A stretch of DNA of 64,000 bases from positions 704,702 to 768,701 of the forward strand of contig NZ_CADFEN010000002.1 in assembly GCF_902833145.1 (NCBI RefSeq). The letters are read 5' to 3'. A program made the position numbers and the translations under genes. Origin of the DNA: Burkholderia sp. BCC0506. GTDB taxonomy: Bacteria > Pseudomonadota > Gammaproteobacteria > Burkholderiales > Burkholderiaceae. Positions within the stretch are counted from its first letter, which is position 1. Each line of letters begins with the position of its first letter. Below are positions 9,526-19,248 of this stretch, one piece after another. A model generated the notes under the pieces. That model was not told the DNA's origin. It made no database searches and saw only the letters and a list, made by a program, of their open reading frames with translations.

Positions 9526-10697
9526 AACGCCCGATGCGCCCGGTGGCGCTTGCCGTCGCGCTGACGACTTTCCTGTCGGCCTGTGCGACCGCGCCCGGCA
9601 ACTACCTCGATTCGTCGAACCTGAAGGACGAAGGCCGGCAGGAAGCGGCCGAAACCTATCCGGTTCATTACATCGACGCCAAAGTGGTGATGGACCAGCT
9701 GCAGAAAGCGCAGGTCGACCATCCGCTGCCGCCGGGACGTTACACCGATCCGTCGCAGTACACGTATCGCGTCGGCCCGCAGGACATCCTCGGCGTCACC
9801 GTGTGGGATCACCCGGAACTGACGACGCCGCAGGGCCAGTCGTTCTCGAGCGGCGGCAACACGACGCAATCGGTCGCGGGCGCGTTGCAGCAGCCGTATA
9901 CGACCGCGCTGCCGGGCCAGGCCGATCCGTACGGCCAGACGGTCGCCGCCGACGGCACGATCTTCTTCCCGTTCGTCGGCCGCATCCGCGTGGCGGGCAA
10001 GACGGTCGCGCAGATCCGCGACGAGATGGCGTCCAGCCTCGCGCGCTACGTGAAGAATCCGCAGCTCGACGTGCGCGTGCTGTCGTTCCGCAGCCAGAAG
10101 GTGCAGGTGACGGGCGAGGTGAAGCAGCCGGGCCCGCTCGCGGTGAGCGACGTGCCGCTCACGCTCGTCGACGCGATCTCGCGCTCGGGCGGCTCGACCG
10201 CCGAGGCCGACCTGCAGCGCGTGCGCCTGACGCGCGACGGCAAGCTGTACACGCTCGATGCGAACGGCGTGCTCGATCGCGGCGAAGTGAAGCAGAACGT
10301 GATGCTGCAGCCGGGCGACATCGTCAACGTGCCGGATCGCAGCGACAGCCGCGTGTTCATCATGGGCGAGGTCAAGACGCCGGTCACGGTGCCGATGCTC
10401 AAGGGCAGGCTGACCATCGCCGATGCGCTCACCGCGGGCGGCGGGATCCTCGACACCGACGCGAACCCGCGCAAGATCTACGTGATGCGCGGAATGCGCG
10501 ACAACCCGACGAAGCCTGAAGTGTTCCGTCTCGACATGACGCAGCCCGATGCGCTGATGCTGTCGAGCCGCTTCCCGCTTCAACCGCTCGACGTCGTCTA
10601 CGTCAGCACGGCCAGCTCGGTGCAGTTCAACCGCGTGCTGCAGCAGGTGCTGCCGACGATCCAGACGATCTTCTACATGCGGCAAATCACGCGCTGA
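9519..10697 (+). CDS. bceE: Polysaccharide export outer-membrane lipoprotein (Wza-like)
   Basis: A 392-residue lipoprotein that would form the outer-membrane channel for cepacian. The N-terminus MLKRPMRPVALAVALTTFLS is followed by the lipobox Cys (LSAC). A polysaccharide export domain (YRVGPQDILGVTVWDHPEL, FFPFVGRIRVAGKTVAQIR) and two SLBB regions (VTGEVKQPGPLAV; FIMGEVKTPVTVPMLKG) follow. An in-frame ATG at 9504 would add five residues, but the AAGGA then touches the start, so 9519 is preferred. It overlaps bceD and precedes bceF by 50 bp. Confidence 0.93.
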   Translation: MLKRPMRPVALAVALTTFLSACATAPGNYLDSSNLKDEGRQEAAETYPVHYIDAKVVMDQLQKAQVDHPLPPGRYTDPSQYTYRVGPQDILGVTVWDHPELTTPQGQSFSSGGNTTQSVAGALQQPYTTALPGQADPYGQTVAADGTIFFPFVGRIRVAGKTVAQIRDEMASSLARYVKNPQLDVRVLSFRSQKVQVTGEVKQPGPLAVSDVPLTLVDAISRSGGSTAEADLQRVRLTRDGKLYTLDANGVLDRGEVKQNVMLQPGDIVNVPDRSDSRVFIMGEVKTPVTVPMLKGRLTIADALTAGGGILDTDANPRKIYVMRGMRDNPTKPEVFRLDMTQPDALMLSSRFPLQPLDVVYVSTASSVQFNRVLQQVLPTIQTIFYMRQITR

Positions 10698-10747
10698 TAG
10701 CCCGCCGGGGCGGCGTCCGCCCCCCGGCACCACTCAAGCGGGAACGA

Positions 10748-12973
10748 ATGGTGAACACGCAAGCGAAACACTCCTACGCGGACCTGGCCGCGAAAACCGA
10801 GGAAGAGGACGTCGTTCTCGGCCAGTTGCTCCAGGTCATCATGGACGACATCTGGCTGCTGCTCGGCATCGCGGTGATGGTGGTCGCGCTCGCCGGCCTC
10901 TACTGCTTCGTCGCGAAGCCGGTCTACCAGGCGGACGTGCACGTGCGGGTCGAGGGCAACGACAACACGACGCAGGCGCTCACGCAGACGCAGACGGGCG
11001 CGATGATCAACAGCGGGCCGCAGCAGGCGCCGACCGATGCGGAAATCGAGATCATCAAGAGCCGCGGCGTCGTCGCGCCGGTCGTCGACCAGTTCAAGCT
11101 GAACTTCTCGGTCGCGCCGAAGACGCTGCCGTTGATCGGCAGCCTCGCCGCGCGCCTCGCGACGCCCGGCGAGCCGGCACGGCCGTGGCTCGGCCTGAAG
11201 TCGTATGCGTGGGGCGGCGAAATCGCCGACGTCGACTCGATCAGCGTCGTGCCGGCGCTCGAGGGCAAGAAGCTGACGTTGACGGCCGGCCCGAACGGCA
11301 CCTATTCGCTGGTCGACGAGAACGGCACGCGGCTGCTGGCCGGCCGCGTCGGCGAGTCGGCGCAGGGCGGCGGCGTGACGCTGCTCGTGCAGAAGCTCGT
11401 CGCGCGACCCGGCACGCAGTTCACGGTGGTCCGATACAACGATCTCGACGCGATCACCGGCTTTCAGGCGGGCATCTAGGTGACCGAGCAGGGCAAGCAG
11501 ACGGGCGTCGTGCAGATCTCGCTCGAAGGCAAGGACCCGGACCAGACGGCCGCGATCGCGAACGCGCTCGCGCAGTCGTACCTGAACCAGCACGTGGTCG
11601 CGAAGCAGGCCGAAGCGACCAAGATGCTCGACTTCCTGAAGGGCGAGGAGCCGCGCCTGAAGGCCGACCTCGAACGCGCGGAAGCCGCGCTGACGCAGTA
11701 TCAGCGCACGTCGGGCTCGATCAACGCGAGCGACGAGGCGAAGGTCTATCTCGAAGGCAGCGTGCAGTACGAGCAGCAGATCGCCGCGCAGCGCCTGCAG
11801 CTCGCGTCGCTCGCGCAGCGCTTCACCGATTCGCACCCGATGGTGATCGCCGCGAAGCAGCAGCTCGCCGAGCTGCAGGGCGAGAAGGACAAGTTCAGCA
11901 ACCGCTTCCGCAGCCTGCCGGCAACCGAGGTGAAGGCCGTCCAGCTGCAGCGCGACGCGAAGGTCGCCGAGGACATCTACGTGCTGCTGCTGAACCGCGT
12001 GCAGGAACTGTCGGTGCAGAAGGCCGGCACGGGCGGCAACATCCACCTAGTCGATTCGGCGCTGCGTCCGGGCGCGCCGGTCAAGCCGAAGAAGGTGCTG
12101 ATCCTGTCGGCCGCCGTGTTCCTCGGGCTGATCCTCGGCACGGGCATCGTGTTCCTGCGCCGCAACTTGTTCCAGGGCATCGAGGATCCGGACCGCATCG
12201 AGCGCGCGTTCAACCTGCCGCTGTACGGGCTGGTGCCGCAAAGCGCCGAGCAGGTGAAGCTCGACGCGGCGGCGGAGAAGGGCGGCAGCCGCGCGCGGCC
12301 GATCCTCGCGAGCCTGCGTCCGAAGGACCTGAGCGTCGAAAGCATGCGCAGCCTGCGTACCGCGATGCAGTTCGCGATGATGGATGCGAAGAACCGCGTG
12401 ATCGTGCTGACCGGCCCGACGCCGGGCATCGGCAAGAGCTTCCTGACGGTGAACCTCGCGGTGCTGCTCGCGCATTCGGGCAAGCGCGTGCTGCTGATCG
12501 ACGCCGACATGCGTCGCGGGATGCTCGATCGCTACTTCGGCCTCACCGTGCAGCCGGGCCTGTCCGAGCTGCTGAGCGATCAGTCGCCGCTCGAGGAAGC
12601 GATCCGCGAGACGCCGGTGCAGGGCCTGTCGTTCATCGCGGCCGGCACGCGTCCGCCGAACCCGTCGGAGCTGCTGATGTCGACGCGCCTGCCGCAATAC
12701 CTCGAAGGGCTCGGCAAGCGCTACGACGTGGTGCTGATCGATTCGCCGCCGGTGCTGGCGGTGACCGACGCGACCATCATCGGCCGCATGGCCGGCTCGA
12801 CGTTCCTCGTGCTGCGCTCGGGCATGCACACCGAAGGCGAGATCGCCGATGCGATCAAGCGCCTGCGCACCGCGGGCGTCGATCTGGAAGGCGGGATCTT
12901 CAACGGCGTGCCGCCGAAGGCGCGCGGCTACGGCCGCGGCTATGCGGCCGTGCACGAATACCTGAGCGCTTGA
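10748..12973 (+). pseudogene. bceF: Tyrosine autokinase / Wzz-type chain-length regulator, interrupted by in-frame TAG
   Basis: Read through, this is a 741-residue BY-kinase of Wzc type. The order is an N-terminal membrane segment (WLLLGIAVMVVALAGLYCFV), a periplasmic Wzz domain, a second membrane segment (VLILSAAVFLGLILGTGIVF), and a cytoplasmic kinase with Walker A GPTPGIGKS near residue 556, Walker A' LLIDADMRRG, Walker B VVLIDSPPV and C-terminal tyrosines (GYGRGYAAVHEY). Codon 244 (11477-11479) is TAG, in the middle of a conserved periplasmic stretch (ITGFQAGI-stop-VTEQGKQTG). The reading frame is otherwise unbroken, as expected from one CAG-to-TAG change. A 243-residue fragment would be made. 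Reinitiation at the adjacent GTG (11480) would give a 497-residue piece lacking the first membrane segment, so normal function is unlikely. A sequencing error cannot be excluded. Confidence 0.9.
11477..11479 (+). other. Premature amber codon inside bceF
   Basis: In-frame TAG, followed directly by GTG. The upstream bases AGGCGGG could act as a weak ribosome site for that GTG, so limited reinitiation is conceivable. Confidence 0.9.
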
Positions 12974-13035
12974 CCGCATTGCACGACACCGGGCCGGCGC
13001 GAGCGGCGCCTGCCCGGCCGACTGGAGAACCCTCG

Positions 13036-13995
13036 ATGAAAATTTCCGTGCTCGTTCCGACTTACCGGCGCCCCGCCGACCTCGCGCGCTGCCTGCTGGC
13101 GCTGCAGCGGCAGCAGCGGCTGCCCGACGAGGTGATCGTCGTCGCGCGCCCGGAGGACGACGCCACGCACGAACGGCTCGCCGATCCGGCGGTCGGCGGC
13201 GCGCTGCCGCTGCGCATCGTGCCGGTCGACGTGCCGGGGCAGGTGGCCGCGCTGAACAAGGGGCTCGACTCGGCGAACGGCGACATCGTCGCGATCACCG
13301 ACGACGATGCGGCGCCGCGTCCCGACTGGCTCGCGCGCATCGAGGCCGTATTCCGGGCCGACGCGCGCGTCGGCGCGGTCGGCGGACGCGACTGGGTGCA
13401 CGAGAAAGGCCGCGTGCTGGACGAATCGAGAGAGCGGGTGGGCCAGCTCACGCTGTCCGGCAAGATCGTCGGCAACCATCATCTCGGCGTCGGCGGCGCG
13501 CGCGAAGTCGACATGCTCAAGGGCGCGAACATGAGCTACCGGCGCGCCGCGATCGAGCGGCTGCGCTTCGATACGCGGCTGCGCGGCGCGGGCGCGCAAG
13601 TGCACAACGACATGGGCTTCAGCATGCACGTGCGGCGCGAAGGCTGGAAGCTCGTCTACGACCCGGCGATCGCCGTCGATCACTTCCCGGCCGAGCGCTT
13701 CGACGACGACCGGCGCGATGCCGCGTCGCTGAACGCGATCAGCAACGGCGCGTACAACCTGCATCTGATCCTGCGCGAGCATCTGCCGCCGCTGCGGCGC
13801 GAGATCGCGTGGTGGTGGTGGACGCTGGTCGGTACGCGCGTCTATCCCGGCTTCGCGCACGTGCTGCTGTCGCTGCCTGGCGCCCGGCGCGAGCGTGTGC
13901 TCGCGCACTGGCGCGCGGTGCGCCGCGGCGCGCGCGATGCGCGCCGCACGAATCTCGCCCCCCACCGTGCGGCGATGCCGCCGGTGACGTCTTGA
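13036..13995 (+). CDS. bceG: Glycosyltransferase family 2
   Basis: A 319-residue GT-A glycosyltransferase. The N-terminal signature is KISVLVPTYRRPADLARCLL, and the nucleotide/metal-binding acidic cluster is AITDDDAAPRPDWL near residue 95. A downstream acceptor region has FDTRLRGAGAQVHNDMGFS. There is no strong membrane segment apart from a hydrophobic C-terminal stretch (WWWWTLVGTRVYPGFAHVLL). GGAG lies upstream of the ATG. Within the operon it follows bceF and would add one sugar of the cepacian repeat; which one is not visible from sequence. Confidence 0.92.
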   Translation: MKISVLVPTYRRPADLARCLLALQRQQRLPDEVIVVARPEDDATHERLADPAVGGALPLRIVPVDVPGQVAALNKGLDSANGDIVAITDDDAAPRPDWLARIEAVFRADARVGAVGGRDWVHEKGRVLDESRERVGQLTLSGKIVGNHHLGVGGAREVDMLKGANMSYRRAAIERLRFDTRLRGAGAQVHNDMGFSMHVRREGWKLVYDPAIAVDHFPAERFDDDRRDAASLNAISNGAYNLHLILREHLPPLRREIAWWWWTLVGTRVYPGFAHVLLSLPGARRERVLAHWRAVRRGARDARRTNLAPHRAAMPPVTS

Positions 13996-14038
13996 ACGGC
14001 CCGCGCGCACCGCGCGCGGCCACCTCCGGAGGGCTCGC

Positions 14039-15184
14039 ATGACGACCAAGGCTGCAACGAAAGTCCACGTCCATCTGTTCTACGGCGCCGATCCGCGTAC
14101 CTACCGGAAAGGCGACGATATCGGCTGCCTGTACGGCTATCACCATGCCGAATCCGACGAATTCCGGCTGACCTATTCGCAGGACGCCGGCGAGAACCGT
14201 GTCGTGAGCGTCGCGCGCCGCGCGCTGAAGGCCGCGCTCGGCTTCGATATCGTGCATGCGTGGCGCAACCGCGCGGCGCTGCTCGATACCGACGTGATCT
14301 GGACGCACACCGAGCAGGAGCATCTGGCCGCCGCGCTGATCCTGAAGCTCGCCGGCGCGCAGGGCAAGCGTCCGCTGCTGCTCGCGCAGAGCGTGTGGCT
14401 GTTCGACAAGTGGGGCAGCTTCGGCGGCCCGCGCCGCTGGCTGTACCGCAAGCTGCTCGCGCGCGCAGACGCCCTGACCACGCTGGCCCGCGACAACGCC
14501 GACCTGTGCCGCCGCACCCTCGGGCGCGAGGCCGAGTTCGTCTATTACGGGCTGAACACGAAGGATTTCCCGCCGGTCGAGCCGCAGCAATGGAAACCGA
14601 ACCGGCCGCTGCGGATCGCGGCGATCGGCAACGACCGCGACCGCGACTGGCGCACGTTCCTCGCCGCGTTCGGCGGGGACGAACGCTACGACGTGCGGCT
14701 CGCGACGCGCCGCCGCGTGCCGCGCGAATGGCACGCGCCGAACGTGAAGATCGGCCCGGCGGCGGGGCTCGCGAAGCAGCACGAGCTGTACGCGTGGGCC
14801 GACGTGATCGTCGTGCCGCTGCGACCGAATTTTCACGCGTCGGGCATCACCGTGATGCTCGAGGCGGCGGCCGTCGGCAAGCCGATGATCGTGTCCGACG
14901 TGGGTGGCCTGAGCGACTATTTCCCGCACGATACGGCCGCCTACGTGCCGGCGTTCGACGCGCAGGCGATGCGTCAGGCCGCCGACCGTTTCGTCGCCGA
15001 CCCGGCGGCGGCGCTCGACTGCGCGCGGGCGGCCGCCGCGTGCCTGCGCGAGCGCGACCTGACCACGCAGGCGTTCGCCGAGCAGCACGTGCGGATCACG
15101 CGCGACATGCTGCGCCGGCGCCGCACGCCCGCGTCGGCCGGCGTCGCGATGCCGCTCGCGGATTCGAGCGCGTCGTCGCAGTGA
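14039..15184 (+). CDS. bceH: Glycosyltransferase (GT-B fold)
   Basis: A 381-residue glycosyltransferase with a GT4-like C-terminal donor-binding region (GITVMLEAAAVGKPMIVSDV) containing the E-X7-type region typical of retaining GT-B enzymes, although only one Glu is obvious. The N-terminal half (VHVHLFYGADPRTYRKGDDI) is divergent. Strong CGGAGG upstream of the ATG. It ends 10 bp before bceI. The donor and linkage are not predictable from sequence. Confidence 0.9.
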   Translation: MTTKAATKVHVHLFYGADPRTYRKGDDIGCLYGYHHAESDEFRLTYSQDAGENRVVSVARRALKAALGFDIVHAWRNRAALLDTDVIWTHTEQEHLAAALILKLAGAQGKRPLLLAQSVWLFDKWGSFGGPRRWLYRKLLARADALTTLARDNADLCRRTLGREAEFVYYGLNTKDFPPVEPQQWKPNRPLRIAAIGNDRDRDWRTFLAAFGGDERYDVRLATRRRVPREWHAPNVKIGPAAGLAKQHELYAWADVIVVPLRPNFHASGITVMLEAAAVGKPMIVSDVGGLSDYFPHDTAAYVPAFDAQAMRQAADRFVADPAAALDCARAAAACLRERDLTTQAFAEQHVRITRDMLRRRRTPASAGVAMPLADSSASSQ

Positions 15185-15194
15185 GTGCGGATCG

Positions 15195-16661
15195 ATGAGC
15201 ACGATTGCCGCCGAGCGCGCGCCGTCGCGCGCCCGCAGCTGGTTCGCCGAGCCGAAGCACTGGGCCGGGCAGGCCGGGCTGTGGACGTTTACCGCCGCGC
15301 TGATCGCCATCCACCAGGGCAAGGTGCTGACGCTCGCGTTCCCGGTGCTGGCGATCGGGGTGGGCATCTGGCTGTATTTCAAGAGCCCGGCGCGCTATGT
15401 CGGCTTCATGTGGTGGGTGTGGTTCCTGAGCCCGGAAGTGCGGCGCCTGGCCGACTGGTCGAAGGGCGCGTTCACGCCGACGAGCCTGATCCAGGTCGCG
15501 CCGCTCGCGGTGACGATGATCGCCGGCTTCGGGCTGATCAGGCATTACCGCGTGCTCGCGCAGCGGCGCGGCATCCCCGTGCTGCTGATGCTGTTCGGGC
15601 TCGTGTACGCGTACCTCGTCGGCATCGTGTCGAGCGGCGTGATGGCCGCGACCTACGATCTCGCGAACTGGCTGTACCCGATCCTGATCGGCTTTCACAT
15701 CATGGTGAACGCGCGCGACTATCCCGAGTATCGCGACGTGCTGCTGTCCACGTTCATGTGGGGCATGCTCGTGATGGGCCTGTACGGCGTCGTGCAGTAT
15801 TTCGTGATGCCGCAGTGGGACGTGCTGTGGATGGTCGGCTCGCAGATGGGCTCGCAGGGCGAGCCGGTGCCGTACGGCGTGCGCGTGTTCAGCACGATGA
15901 ATTCGTCCGGACCGTTCGCGTTCGCGATGATGGGCGCGCTGGTGTTCGTGCTGGTCGCGCCGCAGAAGATCCGCTGGTTCGCGGGCGCCGCCGGTTTCGT
16001 GTCGTTCGCGCTGTGTCTCGTGCGCTCGACGTGGGGCGGCTGGGTGATCGCGCTCGCGATCCAGCTCGTGCAATCGAGCAACCGCGTACGGATGCGGATC
16101 CTGATCAGCGGCGTCGTGCTGGTCGGGCTGTGCGTGCCGCTCCTGACCGTCGGGCCGGTGGCCGACCGCCTCGGCCAGCGCCTGCAGTCGATCACGAACC
16201 TGAAGGACGACCGCAGTTACGACGACCGCAACAAGTTCTACGCGACCTTCGCGCAGACGGCGTTCACCGACGTCGCCGGCGAAGGGATGGGCGCGACCGG
16301 CGCGTCCACGAAGCTGTCGAGCGACAGCGGCGAGCTCGGCAAGTACGGCAGCTTCGACAGCGGCGTGATGAACGTGCCGTTCGTGCTCGGCTGGCCGGGC
16401 ACGCTGCTGTATCTCGCCGGCGTCGTGATGCTGTTCGGCCGCACGCTGCGCGCGGCGTTCAAGCTGCGCCAGGACAAGTTCGTCGGCGCGTGCCTGAGCC
16501 TGTGCCTGTCGACCTTCGCGATGCTCGTGTTCACGAACTCGCTGATCGGCACCGGCGGCCTGCTGATGTTCACGGCCATTTTTTCGATACTTGCCGCGGC
16601 GCACTGGCAGAAGGCGCAACGCCTGCTGGCCGCCGCGCGTTCACGGGGAGGCGACCATTGA
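15195..16661 (+). CDS. bceI: Polysaccharide polymerase (Wzy-like)
   Basis: A 488-residue inner-membrane protein with about ten to twelve hydrophobic segments (for example TFTAALIAIHQGKVLTLAFP, VRMRILISGVVLVGLCVPLL, MLVFTNSLIGTGGLLMFTAI) and a large periplasmic loop near residues 330-400 (YDDRNKFYATFAQTAF, GEGMGATGAST). This topology and position match the O-antigen polymerase role that links cepacian repeats in the Wzx/Wzy route. Sequence similarity within Wzy proteins is always low, so topology and context carry the call. Its end overlaps the bceJ start by 4 bp. Confidence 0.88.
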   Translation: MSTIAAERAPSRARSWFAEPKHWAGQAGLWTFTAALIAIHQGKVLTLAFPVLAIGVGIWLYFKSPARYVGFMWWVWFLSPEVRRLADWSKGAFTPTSLIQVAPLAVTMIAGFGLIRHYRVLAQRRGIPVLLMLFGLVYAYLVGIVSSGVMAATYDLANWLYPILIGFHIMVNARDYPEYRDVLLSTFMWGMLVMGLYGVVQYFVMPQWDVLWMVGSQMGSQGEPVPYGVRVFSTMNSSGPFAFAMMGALVFVLVAPQKIRWFAGAAGFVSFALCLVRSTWGGWVIALAIQLVQSSNRVRMRILISGVVLVGLCVPLLTVGPVADRLGQRLQSITNLKDDRSYDDRNKFYATFAQTAFTDVAGEGMGATGASTKLSSDSGELGKYGSFDSGVMNVPFVLGWPGTLLYLAGVVMLFGRTLRAAFKLRQDKFVGACLSLCLSTFAMLVFTNSLIGTGGLLMFTAIFSILAAAHWQKAQRLLAAARSRGGDH

Positions 16662-17842
16662 GAATCGCGATCGTCACGCACGTCGTGCGACATAACGACG
16701 GGCAGGGCCGCGTCAATTACGAAATCGCGCGCGCGGCGCTGGCCGAACACTACGAGGTCACGCTGGTCGCGTCGCATGTCGCGCCCGAGCTGCTGGCCGA
16801 CCCGCGCGTGCGCTGGGTGCCGGTGAAGGTCGGCGGCTTCTGGCCGTCGAATCTCGTCAAGCAGCAGGTGTTCGCGCTGAAGAGCGCGGCCTGGCTGCGC
16901 GCGCACCGCGGCGAATACGACGTGCTGCACGTGAACGGCTTCATCTCGTGGATCAAGGCCGACGTCAATACCGCGCACTTCGTGCACGGCGGCTGGTTCA
17001 AGAGTCCGTACTATCCGTTCGGGCCCACGAAGGGGCTGTGGTCGGCTTACCAGTACGTCTACACACGCGTGAATACCGCGCTCGAGCGCTGGGCGTACAA
17101 GCGTTCGCGCGCGATCACCGCCGTGTCGCAGAAGGTGGCCGACGAGATCGCCGGGCTCGGCATCGACAGCCGCAAGATCAGCGTGATCTACAACGGCGTC
17201 GACGGCAGCGCGTTCGCGGCCGCGCAGGCCGATCGCGCGGCGTTCAAGCTGCCGGACGACGCGTTCCTGCTGCTGTTCGTCGGCGATCTCCGCACGCCGC
17301 GCAAGAATCTCGGCACCGTGCTCAAGGCGCTGACGAAGCTGCCCGCGAACGTGCATCTGGCGGTGGCCGGCTATCTGCCCGGCAGCCCGTATCCCGAGGA
17401 GGCGCGTGCGCTCGACATCGATTCGCGCGTGCATTTCCTCGGTCTCGTGAAGAACATGCCGACGCTGATGCGCTCGGTCGACGCGTATGTGTTCCCGTCG
17501 CGCTACGAAGCGATGAGCCTGTCGCTGCTGGAGGCGATGGCGGCCGGGCTGCCGGTCGTCACCGCGCGCACGGCGGGCGGCGCGGAAATCATCACGCGCG
17601 AATGCGGGATCGTGCTGGAGGACCCGGACGATCCGGCCGCGCTCGCGCAGGCGATCGACGCGCTCGCGGCGTCGCGCGACACCTGCCGCGCGATGGGCGA
17701 CGCGGCCCGCGAACTGATGACCCGTTTCGGCTGGGCGCACATGGGCGCCCAGTACGTCGCGCTTTACCGGCGCATCGGCCAACCCACGCAGCCGTCCGCG
17801 TTCGAGCGGGTCGAGCATGCAATCACGCAGGAGCAACCGTGA
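16658..17842 (+). CDS. bceJ: Glycosyltransferase family 4
   Basis: A 394-residue GT-B enzyme. The N-terminus RIAIVTHVVRHNDGQGRVNY is typical of GT4, and the C-terminal donor site is PSRYEAMSLSLLEAMAAGLP (E-X7-E). The start is TTG at 16658, overlapping the bceI stop (TTGA). No ATG fits, and GGGGAGG lies 6-7 bp upstream, so the TTG start is well supported. It ends with TGATG shared with bceK, so the two are translationally coupled. Confidence 0.92.
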   Translation: MRIAIVTHVVRHNDGQGRVNYEIARAALAEHYEVTLVASHVAPELLADPRVRWVPVKVGGFWPSNLVKQQVFALKSAAWLRAHRGEYDVLHVNGFISWIKADVNTAHFVHGGWFKSPYYPFGPTKGLWSAYQYVYTRVNTALERWAYKRSRAITAVSQKVADEIAGLGIDSRKISVIYNGVDGSAFAAAQADRAAFKLPDDAFLLLFVGDLRTPRKNLGTVLKALTKLPANVHLAVAGYLPGSPYPEEARALDIDSRVHFLGLVKNMPTLMRSVDAYVFPSRYEAMSLSLLEAMAAGLPVVTARTAGGAEIITRECGIVLEDPDDPAALAQAIDALAASRDTCRAMGDAARELMTRFGWAHMGAQYVALYRRIGQPTQPSAFERVEHAITQEQP

Positions 17843-19008
17843 TGTCCCCATCTTCCCGGCCGATCAAATCGTTGCAGATCGGCATGCACTGGTTTCCCGA
17901 ACGCGCGGGCGGCCTCGACCGGATGTACTACTCGCTCGTCGGCGCGCTGCCCGGCGCGGGCGTCGAGGTGCGCGGGCTCGTGGCCGGCTCGCCGAAGGTC
18001 GCCGACGACACGGGCGGCGCGATCCAGGGCTTCGGGCCCGCGTCGCAGCCGCTCGCGCGCCGGATGCTCGCAGCGCGACGCGCGCTGCGCGACGAGATCC
18101 GCAGCGAGCGGCCGGACGTGATTTCGTCGCACTTCGCGCTGTATACGTTCCCGGGGCTCGACGTGACGCGCGGGATTCCGCAGGTGTCGCACTTCCAGGG
18201 GCCGTGGGCCGACGAAAGCCAGGTCGAGGGCGCCGCGTCGCTCGGGCAGCGCGCGAAGCGCTATCTCGAACAGGCCGTCTATACGCGCTCGTCGCGGCTG
18301 ATCGTGCTGTCGCAGGCATTCGGCCAGATCCTGACGAACCGCTACGGAATCGATCCGTCGCGCGTGCGCGTGATTCCCGGCTGCGTCGATACCGCGCAGT
18401 TCGACACGCCGCTCACGCCCGCCGAGGCGCGGCACAAGCTGCAACTGCCGCAGGACCGGCCGATCGTGCTGGCCGTGCGCCGGCTCGTGCGGCGCATGGG
18501 GCTCGAGGACCTGATCGACGCGATCGGCCTCGTCAAGCGCCGCCACCCGGACGTGCTGCTGCTGATCGCCGGCAAGGGCAAGATCGGCGAGGAGCTGCAG
18601 CAGCGCATCGACGACGCCGGGCTGCAGGACAACGTGAAACTGCTCGGCTTCGTGCCCGACCACCATCTCGCGGCGCTGTACCGCGCGGCGACGGTCAGCG
18701 TCGTGCCGACGGTCGCGCTGGAAGGCTTCGGGCTGATCACGGTCGAATCGCTGGCGTCCGGCACGCCGGTGCTGGTCACGCCGGTCGGCGGGCTGCCGGA
18801 GGCGGTCGCCGGGTTGTCGAACGATCTCGTGCTGCCGTCGACGGGCGCGGATGCAATCGCCGAAGGGCTCGGCGGCGCACTGTCCGGCGCGATCGCGCTA
18901 CCCGACGAGGCCGCGTGCAAGCGCTATGCGCGCGATCATTTCGACAATGCGGTGATCGCGCGGCGCGTGGCCGGCGTCTACGAAGAGGCGATCCGGGCGG
19001 CCGGCTGA
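17842..19008 (+). CDS. bceK: Glycosyltransferase family 4
   Basis: A 388-residue GT-B enzyme, last gene of the operon. GMHWFPERAGGLDRMYYSLV near the N-terminus is the acceptor-side glycine motif, and VPTVALEGFGLITVESLASG is the C-terminal E-X7-E donor motif. Its ATG overlaps the bceJ stop by one base. A GC hairpin with four Ts follows the operon at 19189-19220. Confidence 0.92.
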   Translation: MSPSSRPIKSLQIGMHWFPERAGGLDRMYYSLVGALPGAGVEVRGLVAGSPKVADDTGGAIQGFGPASQPLARRMLAARRALRDEIRSERPDVISSHFALYTFPGLDVTRGIPQVSHFQGPWADESQVEGAASLGQRAKRYLEQAVYTRSSRLIVLSQAFGQILTNRYGIDPSRVRVIPGCVDTAQFDTPLTPAEARHKLQLPQDRPIVLAVRRLVRRMGLEDLIDAIGLVKRRHPDVLLLIAGKGKIGEELQQRIDDAGLQDNVKLLGFVPDHHLAALYRAATVSVVPTVALEGFGLITVESLASGTPVLVTPVGGLPEAVAGLSNDLVLPSTGADAIAEGLGGALSGAIALPDEAACKRYARDHFDNAVIARRVAGVYEEAIRAAG

Positions 19009-19037
19009 GCGCCTGCGGCGCGCACCTCGCGCGCCGG

Positions 19038-19147
19038 ACCGAAGCGGGACCGAAGCGGAACCGAAGCGGGACCGAAGCGGGACCGAAGCGGAACCGAAGC
19101 GGAACCGAAGCGGAACCGAAGCGGAACCGAAGCGGAACCGAAGCGGA
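19038..19147. repeat. 11-bp tandem repeat, ten copies
   Basis: Ten head-to-tail units of ACCGAAGCGGN, where N is G in units 1, 3 and 4 and A in the others, followed by a partial ACCGAA. It sits 30 bp after bceK and before the operon hairpin. On the minus strand it reads as an open 11-residue periodic pattern, but no gene is supported. Such arrays often vary in copy number between strains. Confidence 0.93.
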
Positions 19148-19188
19148 ACCGAAAGCCGGACCGGCACGCGTGCGTGGCCGGTTCGCGT

Positions 19189-19220
19189 GCCGGCCGCCCG
19201 CCGAGGGCGGGCCGGCTTTT
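19189..19220 (+). terminator. Terminator of the bceB-K operon
   Basis: GCCGGCCGCCCGCC (19189-19202) can fold onto GGCGGGCCGGC (19206-19216), with TTTT following. It would end transcription from bceK after passing through the tandem repeat. Confidence 0.6.
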
Positions 19221-19248
19221 CCCGTTGGGTCCTCACGTCCAATGCGCA

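Noticed and set aside
11480-12973. Independent kinase gene starting at GTG 11480
   Set aside because: The start falls inside a conserved Wzc stretch and directly after a stop codon; a single nonsense change in bceF is the simpler explanation.
19038-19147. Possible CRISPR array
   Set aside because: Units are 11 bp, directly adjoining, with no spacers and no cas genes.
18898-19242. Minus-strand protein with 11-residue repeats over the tandem repeat
   Set aside because: The repetition is a direct result of the 11-bp DNA repeat, and the frame overlaps bceK without a start site or conserved flank.
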